Assembly: GCA_905182995.1 (NCBI GenBank)
Contig: CAJJDP010000025.1
Coordinates: forward strand, 265,680-329,679
Direction of reading: 5' to 3'
DNA: 64,000 nt
Source: Paramecium octaurelia
Lineage: Eukaryota > Ciliophora > Oligohymenophorea > Peniculida > Parameciidae
The notes under the pieces were generated by a model that worked only from the letters and a program-made list of their open reading frames with translations, was not told the DNA's origin and made no database searches. The stretch's first letter is position 1. Each line of letters starts with the position of its first letter. Below are positions 53,461-64,000 of the stretch, piece after piece. The position numbers and the translations under genes were made by a program.

Positions 53461-54874
53461 TCACAAAAGCAAATTAGGGAATGTTGATTCAGCAATTTTA
53501 TTTACTTCCTCTTCCACTTTGCTTAATGGTATATTAGCTGGCAATATATATACAACCTTTCTTTCAGATACTCTATTTCCATAAAACCACACTCCTGCTC
53601 TAATATATTTTCATATTTTTACGTTCTTATGACATATTGATTGCGTGTATTCAATTTCTCATACACCAATTGCAGTACTCTTAAATTTTCAGAACCCAAT
53701 TTGGGGACATTCAATTAACTAGATATTCTATAAGCCAAATTAACTCCATTGAAATAAATGAATCTTACAAAATCTTACTTTTAGGATTGCTCAATAACTA
53801 TCTCTAACTTATATACTAATTTATCAATCTATTTTGAAAAGACATTGGCCACTTTAGGTAGATTTTGTAAATTATTCAATGGATTTGCTATAGCAATTAT
53901 TAGCAATTGTTTATCCAAATAGGTGAACATATTTTTCTTTTATTTATTTAGATAAACTATTTGACCTGTAAATCCATCCCTAATAGCATTTTTTAGATTA
54001 AAAAAATTAAGGTAGGCAGTTTAACTTTCTGCATTAGCTGGGAATTTCAGATTTATCTTGGTATCCAAGTTTATCCAAGGCAATCCACTACCATAATAAT
54101 GCTCTTTAAATAGGATTGCCTTTTGATGGGGGAGTGTTGAAAACAGAAAATATCCTGCATAAAATACTACGTAATCGGTTATCTAATCTTCCTATTATCT
54201 TGCAAAAGTTAGGATTGATTAAAGATGCAAATATATGGCAGCATCAATCTAAGCATATTTTAATGAGAATGATTAAAAATTAAATAAATTCATAGTTGTA
54301 CTAGATCTTGCATTACATAAAATCCATCTCTATGTGAAATGATTAATTTGTGTTAAATCGCATCCATAAAATAAATCAAAGTTTGCCACAAAGTTCTCCG
54401 CAACATTAGTATACAAATTTTTTGATAAGCTGTAATGAAATTTATTGCATTCACTAAAAAAATAATCCTCAACAATAGTTTTTATTTTTGGTATTTTCTA
54501 ATGAGCCAAGGTTATAAATAGAAAGAGATCCTCTCTCACCCTGCAGATTATGTGGGTCTGTTACTCCAAATGTATTGTTTGAAACTGCAAGGATTCATTT
54601 TTGCTTTTATTTTCCTACTGCTCCAATAGATTAGGACTAGGATTAAATTGTGCAAAAAATTGAAAGATACCTTCTGCCATCCCTGTTTAAATTCTTTTTT
54701 CTTCAACATTTGCACCTTATGGATAGTAATAGATTAATTTCGCATCTTATTAATCCTAGATCTTAGTAAATTAAATACCTATTCAGATGGTTTGGGTATT
54801 GTGGGAACGGCTAATGGGTTAAAAATGAATAAGGCTTTCACAGAGAAATCGAAATTTAGTTAGTCTTAATTCAT
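53461..54874 (-). CDS. CCZ1: Vacuolar fusion protein CCZ1 homologue
   Basis: Two 23-nt introns give 455 residues, the usual CCZ1 size. A longin-like start (FSVKALFIFNPLA, then DAKLIYYYPQGANVEEKRIQ) matches CCZ1's FNP and KLLYYYP motifs. VGAEG-equivalent GMAEGIFQFFAQFNP follows, a second longin domain lies around LPWINLDTK, and the end reads TAGVWFYGNRVSERKVVYI. CCZ1 pairs with MON1 as the guanine exchange factor for RAB7 in endosome maturation. Assignment is by motif reading; HPS4 is the main alternative. It ends 43 bp before the next gene on the same strand. Confidence 0.7.
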
Positions 54875-55060
54875 ATTAGAATAATTATTTAATTATATTC
54901 TATATATATAAGTATTCATAGCTTAAATACAAGAAATTTCAAGTGAGAACTTATTTATTTTTGATGAAAACTATTTTCCAATTAAATTGCATCATACTAC
55001 AATTAATACCTTAAAACACATCATTATTAAATATATATTAGAAATCAATTAATAAAGTTC

Positions 55061-56811
55061 TCAAATATTTTTCAAATGATTCCACATTTCTTGGATCTTA
55101 TCAACTGTAACACTTTCTGTCAAGCAATCTTAAAATTCAGGATAGATCCCTGTAAATTGAGTACTTTCGATTAGAGCTATAACAGTCACGACATCAAATT
55201 CATCAATGAATCGCTTTGAACATAATCGAGCATGAGCTTCAGATAATCTAATTAAAGATTCTAGTTTCCTTGCAGTTACTTATTCAGTGGATTATCGGAT
55301 AAATGTAAAGTATTTCTATATGACTTATTAACAATCTTCATTCATAATTGGTTGAAATGTGTTTTTAACATAGATGATATACTACTTTAACTACTTTAGA
55401 GTATAATTTTATTTATGGTTGTTAAGATTGAAAATGTGATCGCACAACTATTTGTCTAATTCAAAATCATGTTGATCCTTTAAAATGTATATTTGATCAA
55501 ATCTACTTAATAATGGTGTGGATAACCCAGAATTATATTGTATTGACAATTTACTATTATACACCTATTCAACTGGATTGCAAGCAGCTATAATGGTTGT
55601 TCTTGCATTCAATTTTGTTGATATACCAGCTTTGCTACTACTAATCGTTTGTTGTTCCAAAGCTTCCAAAATAGATTATTACGATTGCTAATTCAATAAG
55701 TTAAATTCGTCAATGCAACATAATCCTTAATCGGCCATCACTAAAGCACCAGCCTCAATCATCCAATCTGATCCCTCTTTAACAAAAGAAAGTGTTAATC
55801 CAGCTTGAGTAGTCCCTATTCCATTCACATAAATTGATTTTTCACTAATAGTGCATGCATTTCTAAGAAAAGTTGATTTACCAGTTCCAGGTTCACCTAT
55901 TAGTAAAAGATGTGAATCCCCTCTTACTGTAATTCCATTATTTGATTTCGTCACTCCTCCAATTAAGCTTAGGAGTGTTCCTAATTTAACTTACCATTGA
56001 TTGCATAATTCAGGTATGAATGAATTGATAACTTAATTTCTATGTTAAAAAGTGCTGTTCAATAAGTCATCATCGATATTCTAAAGGAGCTTTAATTAAT
56101 TTTATAATCTTAGGTATTTGCAGTCTATCCATAGAGTGATTTGAGGTATCTATTTGATCATCTTCCATCTTTAAGTCACTATGCCTCCAATTATGACATC
56201 GTCTCCTGAATTACAACTACTCACGAACTCTCCCTCCAACATCACTCTGATACTGTTGGATATCGTTCCAGGTTCAATAGTAGTGTAGGTGTCTTATATT
56301 TTGATTTCTTAATAATCAATTAATTTTGAATCTTCTAATTTTTCAAATGCTGTGGAATTGCACTTCTGCTTTTTGAATCCTTAGATTTTCTATTTGAAGA
56401 ATGGGTTATATTTTTATTGTTTGATTACTATGTTTTGACACTTCATTTGATTTTCAGCCATAAAATAATTTGATGAACTTGATTGAACTTCTGTGACAAA
56501 TTTACATTCTTTGCATCGATAAGATAGTACTTTGGACATGGATTTAGCACTAGATTACAAATTTAACAATACATCCCGGCTCTAATCACTGTTCCCTTGA
56601 TTAAAACTATTTTGTGTGTTTAATTTATTTCAGCAATTTTATTTAATTTAAAACAAATTGGTATGTTTACGAAGCGAAGTGTCTGTTGAAATGATAAATC
56701 ATCAATATACTCACTTGAGTCTGGAAACTTATCCAATAGTTCTGTTAAACTAGTTAAATATGATTAGTACTCTATGGTTTCTTATGAACAAAATTCTTTA
56801 ATTGTTTCCAT
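55061..56811 (-). CDS. MCM9: MCM9-type DNA helicase
   Basis: One 29-nt intron gives 573 residues. The N-terminal OB and zinc region ([24 protein letters not shown]) leads to [22 protein letters not shown]+ core: Walker [38 protein letters not shown], Walker [21 protein letters not shown] with the pre-sensor hairpin, and the arginine finger STPLLSRFD. The wording GIG-T-AGLT and LCCIDEFN is that of MCM9 rather than MCM2-7. A C-terminal winged-helix-like end is present, but the long MCM9 tail is absent. MCM9 acts with MCM8 in recombination repair and meiosis. Confidence 0.87.
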
Positions 56812-56904
56812 TAAAAATAATTAATTAACACAATATTCTGATTTTTTCAACACTATTATGACAGTATTGTAACTATCTTATTAATATTAATAAATTTCTA
56901 AATT
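56812..56904. promoter_or_regulatory. 93-bp divergent upstream region
   Basis: Separates the start codons of MCM9 (minus) and the SHIPPO-repeat gene (plus). AT-rich; no motif recognised. Confidence 0.35.
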
Positions 56905-57987
56905 ATGAGAAGAGTACAATCAGCAGCACCCAATCTTGGTAAAACTAATTCACATCTTTAGATTTCACCATGGAAGACATGTTTAAAATAGCAACTAAAT
57001 AGACATCTGCCTTTGGAATTGAAGGATATGAAGTCACAAAAAAGTATGCAGACCCACTTAAATAAATGGAAGATCGTAAGTTTGCTACACAGAAGAAAGG
57101 TAAGCATTTTTACTCATGATTAAATTCGAAGGTTAAAAAAACTTAGGATATGTTACAAGAAGAGGACATTATTTAGAGGATCAAAAACGTATTTATGAAA
57201 AACTTCCTGCTCCAAACAAATACGATATTGTAAAACCTTGGGTGATTCCACTTTAAATTGCAAGATCTAAATCTGCTCCTCCAAAAAGGTCAGTCTTTTA
57301 TAAGGATTCTTAAATTTAGATCGACGTTTATTGATGAAATCTTTAAAGAAGCCAAGCTAAGAGCTGTGCCAGGTTCAGGAAAATATAACATAGTCCCACC
57401 ATTGGAGGATGTGTTGAAATAAGTAGAAGAATAGAAGAAAAAGAAAATAGAGTAATTATTTTATCAACTTTTTTAGGGCTGTTGAAAGACCTACTTATTT
57501 GAATGAGATCTAACATTTAGCAGTCATCAATCCAGGACCAGGAAATTATAATCCAAGGGTTTCAATCATCTTTATTATAGCCAATTTCAAAAAAGTTAAA
57601 AATCAATCAAACTAAACCGGCTGATTTTATTGCCAAAGACAAAGAACTTGCCAAGAAAAGAGGCAAGTCTGCTCTTCCTGATATTGGGACCTATCAACCT
57701 GAACCAGTATAATTCACTACTTTCAATAAATTATAAGCTTTAACAAAACGAAAGGATAAATTAGATAGGAATGTAATTATTATTATAATTTGTAATAGAC
57801 TTTTGGAAAGGATATTAGATTCAAAGACCCAAAGAAAAGTAAATCTAAATAAATTCTATTACCTGGACCAGGACAATATCCAATGATTGTGCAATGGGCT
57901 GGAAAAGAATAAGATAAAAATAAAACAAAATAAAAAACATACTTGCAAGCAATCTCAAAAGGATGTGAACGTTCCATTTATTATTGA
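56905..57987 (+). CDS. SHIPPO (STPGR) repeat protein, cilia associated
   Basis: Six introns (22-32 nt) give 307 residues. Pro-Gly-x-Gly/Pro-x-Tyr repeats of the sperm-tail type recur: LRAVPGSGKYNIVPP, VINPGPGNYNP, ALPDIGTYQPEPV and LLPGPGQYPMIVQW. STPGR proteins such as ODF3/CIMAP bind along the inside of doublet microtubules. The linker regions are basic. Two introns start GTCAG and GTTTC rather than GTA, so those joins are slightly less sure, but the spliced length is divisible by three. Confidence 0.82.
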
Positions 57988-58042
57988 AATGAGTCACAAT
58001 ATTGATCTTACAATTTTGATCAAAATTATATTAAAATAATTA

Positions 58043-58991
58043 ATGAAATTTTAAGTTGAATAATGTGAATAATTGTTAAAATAATAGCAATATTAAGAAT
58101 TATCAAATGAAATTGGCAGGATGATAGAGGGAGAAAGAGAGGAAGAAGAGGAGTTATAATAAAAGCAAGAGTATTATCAAGAATAAGTAAAGTAGTTGGA
58201 ATAATTGAAAAAAGAAGAAGTATATTTATTTTCATCTCAAGGAAACCTTAAACGAATATATCTCCGAATAATTCAACCATTTAGAGCAGGAAAAGCAATT
58301 ACTCTAGTAAATTGAAAATGAAATATAGATTTAAAAATAAAGGGAAATGTAGTTATAGATAGAATTAAAGCTAGCTGCTGAACAAGAGCAAATGTATTTT
58401 ATATAATAATATATATTGATATGAGAATCAAAAAGAGAACTTTATGATGTTATTTTAACAATGCCATGAATATCATCAATAAAATCAAATCCTTGCTCAA
58501 TAAATCGAGGGTTTCAAAGATGAAAATGATGATTTAACCAGGGGTTTTGCATTTACTATTATTTTAGAGTGCCAACACTTAGAAGGTTAATCGGAGTAGT
58601 AAATAAAATATATCAATTGCGTGAAATAACTCAATCTAAAAACAGAAGAAACGCTAGAAAAATTATAGGTCTATCAGGAAGAATTGAAGCAACTATTACA
58701 TAGAGGAAAGCAAGACCAAGGACCTAAATTTGATCCAATTGAATTTATTAAAAGTGTAACAACTGCATAGAAATAAATTGATATTTCTAATAAAGAATAA
58801 GACGAAATTGAATAAAGTAATAATTTGTGCTAAAAAAAGACGTATCTTTCACACAAGAGATTAATCAAAATCCATAGAATCAATAAACGGAGATATAATA
58901 AAAACAAGGCTTTTCTTTTAAATATAGTTATTTGGCAGCGATTACAGCATCATTAGTATTAGGAGTTATTATAAAAAAAAAATTACTCTGA
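58043..58991 (+). CDS. Coiled-coil protein with C-terminal membrane anchor
   Basis: About 300 residues. Heptad-rich Glu/Gln/Leu sequence (MKFQVEQCEQLLKQQQYQEL, REEEEELQQKQEYYQEQVKQ) extends almost to the end, followed by a single hydrophobic helix (YLAAITASLVLGVII) and KKKLL, a tail anchor. Introns of 22 and 23 nt are clear. One further join near 58395-58430 is needed (length 1 mod 3) and was not resolved. An in-frame ATG at 57989, one base after the previous stop, is possible but its leader looks like spacer. Role unknown; tail-anchored coiled coils often tether vesicles. Confidence 0.55.
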
Positions 58992-59367
58992 GCTTTTTTG
59001 GTGATTTATAACAAATATATTTATACAATAATTTAGTTATGACAAATAATTAAAAAGATAGAATAAATTAATTGAGAATATTTACAATTTTTATCATTTT
59101 ATTCCTCCAATTTATATAAATATTTACTAATCAAGCTATCCTTTGATTGTATCAACTCATTATCTACACTATTTAGTGAAGATTATTATTGCCATCTTTT
59201 TATTGAATATCATTAGCGCCATGAAATCCTTTGTAACCTATTTAGAAAATTAGAATAATTTTTTAGAAAAATAAGATGCAAATGATGTGTTTTTTATTGA
59301 TGAAGCCTGATTAAAATTCATTCTTAAACGACAAATTGAATGATTGTGAATGTGCATAATAATAAAA
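58992..59367 (+). other. Possible small transmembrane ORF without clear start
   Basis: An open frame ending at TGA near 59310 encodes a hydrophobic segment (HYLVKIIIAIFLLNIISAM) and an acidic end (FLEKQDANDVFFIDEA). No ATG lies in this frame and no intron with GT...AG joins it to the ATG at 59040. It may be part of an unrecognised gene or chance. The remainder is spacer. Confidence 0.25.
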
Positions 59368-59821
59368 TCATGATGACGTATAGTTTCCTACTTAATGTTC
59401 GAGTTCTGCTACTTTTTAGGTTGCTGCTAGAATTAACTGCTAAATTTAGCTTTTTTCTTTTTTTAATTCAGTTATTTAACTTTACAATTTAGAATTCTCA
59501 TCTTTTTAGGTATTTATTGCCTATATCATTGTTATTTGATACTTGTCTTAAATCTCTTAGCATAGCATCAAGAGTAGGCTATGTTGTATTCTTAATTTCT
59601 TCGTTATTATTTGTTATTCTCTATTTCATCAAATGTAACTCCTATTTTAATTGATCAATCTCATGTTTATAGCTTTATAACAATTCATTAGACAGTTCAG
59701 TAATATTCTAAAAATTTAAGAATCTAATTACATTAACTAAAACCAAATGATTTTTAGCATTAGTAGCTGATTCCTGATCTAATTTGGAGCTATGGACTTA
59801 TTATTATTAAATTTCTGACAT
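59368..59821 (-). CDS. Small coiled-coil protein
   Basis: One 22-nt intron gives 143 residues with exact frame. Residues ~25-75 (HLVLVNVIRFLNFQNITELS, LLQSYKHEIDQLKQELHLMK) and the end (LILAATQKVAELEHQVGNY) are heptad-like. The first block faintly recalls small subunits of WAVE/WASH complexes (BRK1, CCDC53), but that is not supportable by eye. Function unknown. Confidence 0.6.
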
Positions 59822-59951
59822 TTATTTTAATTATATTAATTTTAATCAAAAAAAATATTTATTTTCTCAATTATAAAATTTAAGAAGTAAAATAAATAAA
59901 TAAATGTTAGCTAATTATAAAATTTATTATTATTTTTTAATTGCTTAAATG

Positions 59952-60488
59952 TCAAAGGCTCAATTCAATAGAAAATCTTGTCTTTTTATTGATATTACTA
60001 TCCTTTTTTCCTTTAGTTATGGGCTGTTCTATTTAAATAGCATCTTTCATTTGTTGCTTTTGCTTCCTTTTGAGATATTTTGCTCTATATTTCAATTAAT
60101 AGATATGTTTATTATAAATTTTTTGGGTTTCAAAGGTTTTATTGCAATGATCACAAGCAATTTAGACCTTTTATGTTTGTTACTTTTAAATTTATTTTTT
60201 TTTAATTTTATTATCAGTTTTTTAAGGTTTTTAATTTTCTTCAATCATTTTATCATTCCCATCTTCAATTTGAATGGTTCCTGCTTTCTTTTTTTGCTAT
60301 GTTTTCTTTGATTTTTCACTATGTTTTGGAGAATTTTTTAAAGGAAATTATGTATCTTCACTTTCCAACTATCCATTCGATGGATTAGTTTATTTTTGAA
60401 GTGCTTCCAATTACTCAGACATAGTAGCACATTTTTCATAGAGGGCGGCCACAGTTTCAAAATGTTATGTTAAAGGAATGTATTTCAT
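59952..60488 (-). CDS. Basic protein with a single C2H2-like zinc knuckle
   Basis: Intronless frame of 178 residues. A short helix at the start (FETVAALYEKCATMSEQLEA) is followed by a Lys/Gln-rich basic region and IACDHCNKTFETQKIYNKHI, a C2H2-type finger whose second His is missing or replaced. The C-terminus is basic (YLKRKQKQQMKDA). It probably binds nucleic acid or acts in the nucleolus; this is inference. Confidence 0.6.
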
Positions 60489-61338
60489 ATATATAATTTT
60501 AAAATTTTTATCTTTTTATAATACTTACATCATTTTTTCCTTTAAATTTTTTTCTCGTTATAAATCCTTAATTTATTTTACTTTAAATATATTGTTTAAA
60601 CTTGATATTTTGATTATTTTTGAATTAAAAATAGTGTGAAATTATAAACTAAAAATTTTATTTTTTGATTTTTTTAATTTTATATTACTTATTTAACTCT
60701 TAATTTATAACTATTGCTAATCGATAATAGCAATTGCTAACAAGTAATTCATTTTCTATACTTACTTATAAAATTGAGTATTGATTGAAAGTCTATCCAA
60801 TAAGATTATTCTAATTAGAAAGGATTTTATTTAATTACAATATTTGAATTTTTTTAATCTAAATTTTTAGAAAAAATATTACATGTTCGGAACATGGAAT
60901 AAATAATATTATTCATATTCATATTATTTTTATTATTTTTTTAGATACTTTGAATAATGAATTAACAACATAATCAAAAGATTTGTTTAAAAAATACTCA
61001 CTATAAATTAATAACTTAGGGACCAAAAAAATTATACATATGTATTTTCAAACCTAGATTTTCTAATCTACAATTTAATAACATTAATATGATTTAATAA
61101 AAATAATATAACATTTATTTATTTTTTCTATGATCAATTAAACTTAAATGATTATAAACATTAAGTTAACAGAAACAATCAAGATAAATTATGGATAAAT
61201 ATCATGGATTATCTTAATTTTTTTCTTCAATTTCAGTTGTAATAAATGGAAAATGCTTAATTATAGTTATCAATATAATTAAAAATAAACATAATTGTGT
61301 GGTTATTTGAAATTAAATAAAATCTTTTTTTATTATTC
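60489..61338. other. Gene-free region upstream of RPS8
   Basis: About 850 bases, AT-rich, with no supported gene. It contains the 15-bp palindrome listed separately, about 440 bp upstream of the RPS8 start, and T-rich tracts right before the ATG (tctttttttattattc) that resemble the pyrimidine-rich starts of ribosomal-protein genes. Confidence 0.4.
60882..60896. repeat. 15-bp palindrome catgttcggaacatg
   Basis: Perfect 7-base inverted repeat around a central g, GC-richer than its surroundings. TTC-x-GAA spacing recalls a half heat-shock element or a dimeric regulator site. Lies in a gene-free region. Confidence 0.6.
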
Positions 61339-61988
61339 ATGGGTATTTCAAGAGATAGCAGACACAAGAGAAGACTTACAGGAGGACGTATGCCAATCCA
61401 TAAGAAGAAGAGAGCATTCGAGAAAGGAAGACAAGCTGCTATGACTAAATTAGTATCTGGTGAAAAGAGAGTTAGAAGATTGAGAGTCAGAGGAGGAAAC
61501 TTTAAATTCAGAGCACTTAGATTATCAGATGGCAATTTTTCTTGGGCTAGTGAAGGTGTTGCAAAAAAAGCAAAGATTGTTGAAGTTGTTTATCATCCAT
61601 CAAATAATGAATTAGTCAGAACCAAAACACTTACTAGAGGTGCTATTGTGTAAGTTGACGCTACACCATTCAAATAATGGTATTTGAAGAAATACAATAT
61701 TGATTTGGGTGCTAAAAAGGGTTAAAAGAAAGTAAGAATTTTGAAAATAACCATAAGGATCAACCAGCTTAAGCAGAAGTCAAGAAATCAAGATCCTTAC
61801 AAAAGAAATTAGACCAAAGAATAAAAGAGAGAGTTATTGATAATTTAGTAGCAGAACAATTCTAAAATCAAAGACTGTTAGTGAGAGTCACATCTAGACC
61901 AGGATAATCAGGTAGAGCTGATGGATACATTCTTGAAGGAAAGGAGTTAGAATTCTACGTCAAAAAAATTGAATCAAAGAAAAAATGA
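61339..61988 (+). CDS. RPS8: Small-subunit ribosomal protein eS8 (RPS8)
   Basis: One 26-nt intron gives 207 residues, the normal length. The universal start [18 protein letters not shown] is present, then [57 protein letters not shown] and the C-terminal [20 protein letters not shown]. In-frame TAA and TAG at conserved or neutral Gln positions (for example GAIVQVDATPFKQWY) prove the ciliate code in this window. Component of the 40S subunit body. Lys/Arg codons are mostly AGA/AAG, as in highly expressed ciliate genes. Confidence 0.97.
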
Positions 61989-62033
61989 CATTTTTATTAT
62001 CAATACAAGTACATTAGCATTTAAAACAACAAT

Positions 62034-63982
62034 TCATTTTTTATAATCCATCATCTTTTGTTTGGCTTCTTCTTTTGTATTATGTACTTATTATGTCATC
62101 AAAGAAATAAATATTGGTACCATAATCATAGAAAGTACCATAACAATGACATATTGAATCTAAATTTAATAATCTAAATACATATCTTGTATCGAAAGAA
62201 TAACTTACATCCTTAACATAATTATTATCAAATCCTTATTCTGCTATATCATTATGCATTCCATACTTAAGAGTGCATCTCAATAAACCAAGAAATGAAT
62301 AAAAGAAGTTGTCATGATTTACTAACTTCCCTTATAAGGTAATGCTCCATGACATAGCGCATATGCTAATGATAAATATCAGCACTAAAAGTAAGAACCA
62401 AGACTCCTTATTAAACTAAAATAATCAATTCAACATTTACCCTAATTATAACCAATCCATAACACTTTAGATAAGGACTCCAATTACCTAGGAATCTATT
62501 AATAGCTATCATTAAGAACAACATTTGAATCCCATCATAAATTCTTGTTGTATAAAGAGGAACTATTAACTTTGAGACATCTTAATATGAATTCGATCCA
62601 ACATCAATTAAATCTAACTAATCTTGATATGCTTTCGATATTGTGCTTCTTATTAATATGCTAACATTGCTGAGCATATCTATATAGATATAATTTCACT
62701 TACAAATAATATCGAAAATCAGTGGAATTTTAATAACTACATAAAGCACTTTTAGATTAAAGATGAAAAAATCACTTACAATTAATTGTTTTTATTGAAA
62801 CTCTCTCTCTTCTTGTGGTGCTAACTCCCTTTTTTTGGATTGCATCTTTTTTCTTCTGTTTAACAGTTCTATATATTTTTAATATATTAAGACTAAACTA
62901 TTCTATGTGCCAATGAAATAAAACCCAAAAAAGTCTGATAATTATAACTAAGTTCAATACCAAAAAACGAAGGAATAAGTAAAAGAATAGCTATATAGAA
63001 CATCATATTATGAGCAAGAACTTCTTGATCTGTTTTAGAATTTAAATCAAATGCTTGAGTTTACATAGTGTTGTAATTGAGTAATTCCTAAATTAAGTAT
63101 TTATTGTACATCATTAAATAAGTATAGAGTTGTAATAGTTGCTTATATTAATCTCTAACTCGGACTATTAAAATAATTTAAAATAAATTAAGATTATTTA
63201 ATATTGTACTTTAACCACTCTTAAGATTTAATCGATTCAATACTATTTTAGAAACTATTTTAATTTGTGAGATTAAGCTCCCAAACATATCCTCCATAGT
63301 AGCTATCATATTTAGATGGATCAAATTCAGTTTGAGTATATTCACCTTCTAAATCATCTAAAAATAATTCATTAAAATTTAGGCAGCTTTAATTTTTTGT
63401 TAAAAACATCTATTTTTGATTTGAATTCAGAATATGGCAATCATCTAAATTTTCTTCCTATATTAATTTTTAAATTAGCAATCCAGATTTTAAAGGATAA
63501 TTGTAAAAATTGTGAATATCATTATCTTCTGCTAGAGTTAGGTTTATTAGAGTTGATAAATTGAATACAGGTTATTGGTAAGATCTTTGAATAGGATATG
63601 AATTTTAGAAAGAAGCTAGTATTTGAGTATTAGTAACGAACTTGATTTGGTTGATTTCTGTAAAGATAAATAAAAACAGTAAAAGTATAAAGAGACAAGA
63701 TTCAAAAAAATATTTAACTTTGTTTAAATACCCTAGATACACTGACCAATCGATTTTACTTTCCAATCTTCTAGTTTATCTAAAGCCCTTCGTTAATCCA
63801 TCAGGGTATGCTTCTGTGAATAAAACCTCTTCGATTTGAGACATATTGTTTCTATCTTCCTTGTTCTTTTTTTGTTTGATAATTAGAACCCCAACAGTAG
63901 GTTCATAGTTCCTGAGTAATTCATAAATTGGAGGATATAATTCATTTAGTACATTCATTTCAAATTGCAATAAATTGCCCAT
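62034..63982 (-). CDS. Polycystin-2-like (TRPP) cation channel
   Basis: Membrane protein of roughly 600 residues. N-terminal cytoplasmic stretch (MSQIEEVLFTEAYPDGL) and TM1 (YFFESCLFILLLFLFIFTEI) are followed by a ~210-residue extracellular loop with the polycystin (TOP) domain hallmarks: YYGGYVWELNL, SIKSQEWLKYNIKQSQFILN and YFNSPSQRLIQATI. Further TM helices (MMFYIAILLLIPSFFGIEL, DGIQMLFLMIAINRFL) and a pore-like NFFYSFLGLLRCTLKYG follow, then a short tail. At least four introns are needed; those near 62950, 62700, 62500 and 62200 were not fully resolved. Polycystin-2 channels in ciliates act in cilia and the contractile-vacuole or plasma membrane. The gene may start beyond the window. Confidence 0.75.
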
Positions 63983-64000
63983 CTAATCTGTATAAAATAT

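Noticed and set aside
59949..60311. Plus-strand 120-residue hydrophobic frame
   Set aside because: Antisense of the basic zinc-knuckle gene, which is open in one frame from ATG to TGA.

Overview
This window looks like macronuclear DNA of an oligohymenophorean ciliate, most probably Paramecium. It is very AT-rich. Clearly conserved proteins (ribosomal protein S8, MOB1, branched-chain aminotransferase, Tudor-SN, legumain) read through in-frame TAA and TAG as glutamine and end only at TGA. They are cut by tiny introns of about 20-31 nt, mostly GTA...TAG. Splicing these introns by eye restores frame and conserved motifs, and for most genes the spliced length is an exact multiple of three. Exon joins were deduced by reading; none was tested against RNA. 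Translations made with the standard code are misleading here.

Layout, left to right. 0-12 kb: the edge of a possible N-myristoylated protein, an ABHD17-like hydrolase, mitochondrial ATP12, a dual-specificity phosphatase, a nucleoplasmin-like protein, a two-helix membrane sensor, Tudor-SN (SND1) and a secreted legumain protease. 12-25 kb: a DH-PH-PX-FERM RhoGEF, two Ser/Thr kinases, a RING/TRAF-type zinc-finger protein with a predicted run of 259 glutamines written almost entirely as TAA, a SEC13-like WD40 protein and a protein with two cyclic-nucleotide-binding domains. 25-37 kb: a large Cys-containing unknown, MOB1, branched-chain aminotransferase, an ataxin-3-like Josephin deubiquitinase with a Gln/Glu-rich tail, a PH-domain kinase and a double-CCCH zinc-finger protein. 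37-47 kb: an MFS transporter, coiled-coil proteins, 5-formyl-THF cyclo-ligase, a FAD oxidoreductase, an alveolin-like cortical protein and a TTLL1-like tubulin polyglutamylase. 48-64 kb: an isolated helix-turn-helix gene, a giant EF-hand/FAM161-like protein, CCZ1, MCM9, a SHIPPO-repeat protein, small coiled-coil proteins, RPS8 and a polycystin-2-like channel at the right edge.

There is no operon logic. Genes are packed on both strands, often 10-100 bp apart and sometimes overlapping by a few bases, with shared divergent promoters. Several belong to cilia and cell cortex (TTLL1-like, FAM161/EF-hand, SHIPPO, PKD2-like, alveolin-like). No tRNA, rRNA, CRISPR array, transposon end or telomere was seen. 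The most striking feature is two separate poly-Gln proteins, 13 kb apart, built from TAA microsatellites. One is the zinc-finger protein and the other is an ataxin-3-like enzyme.
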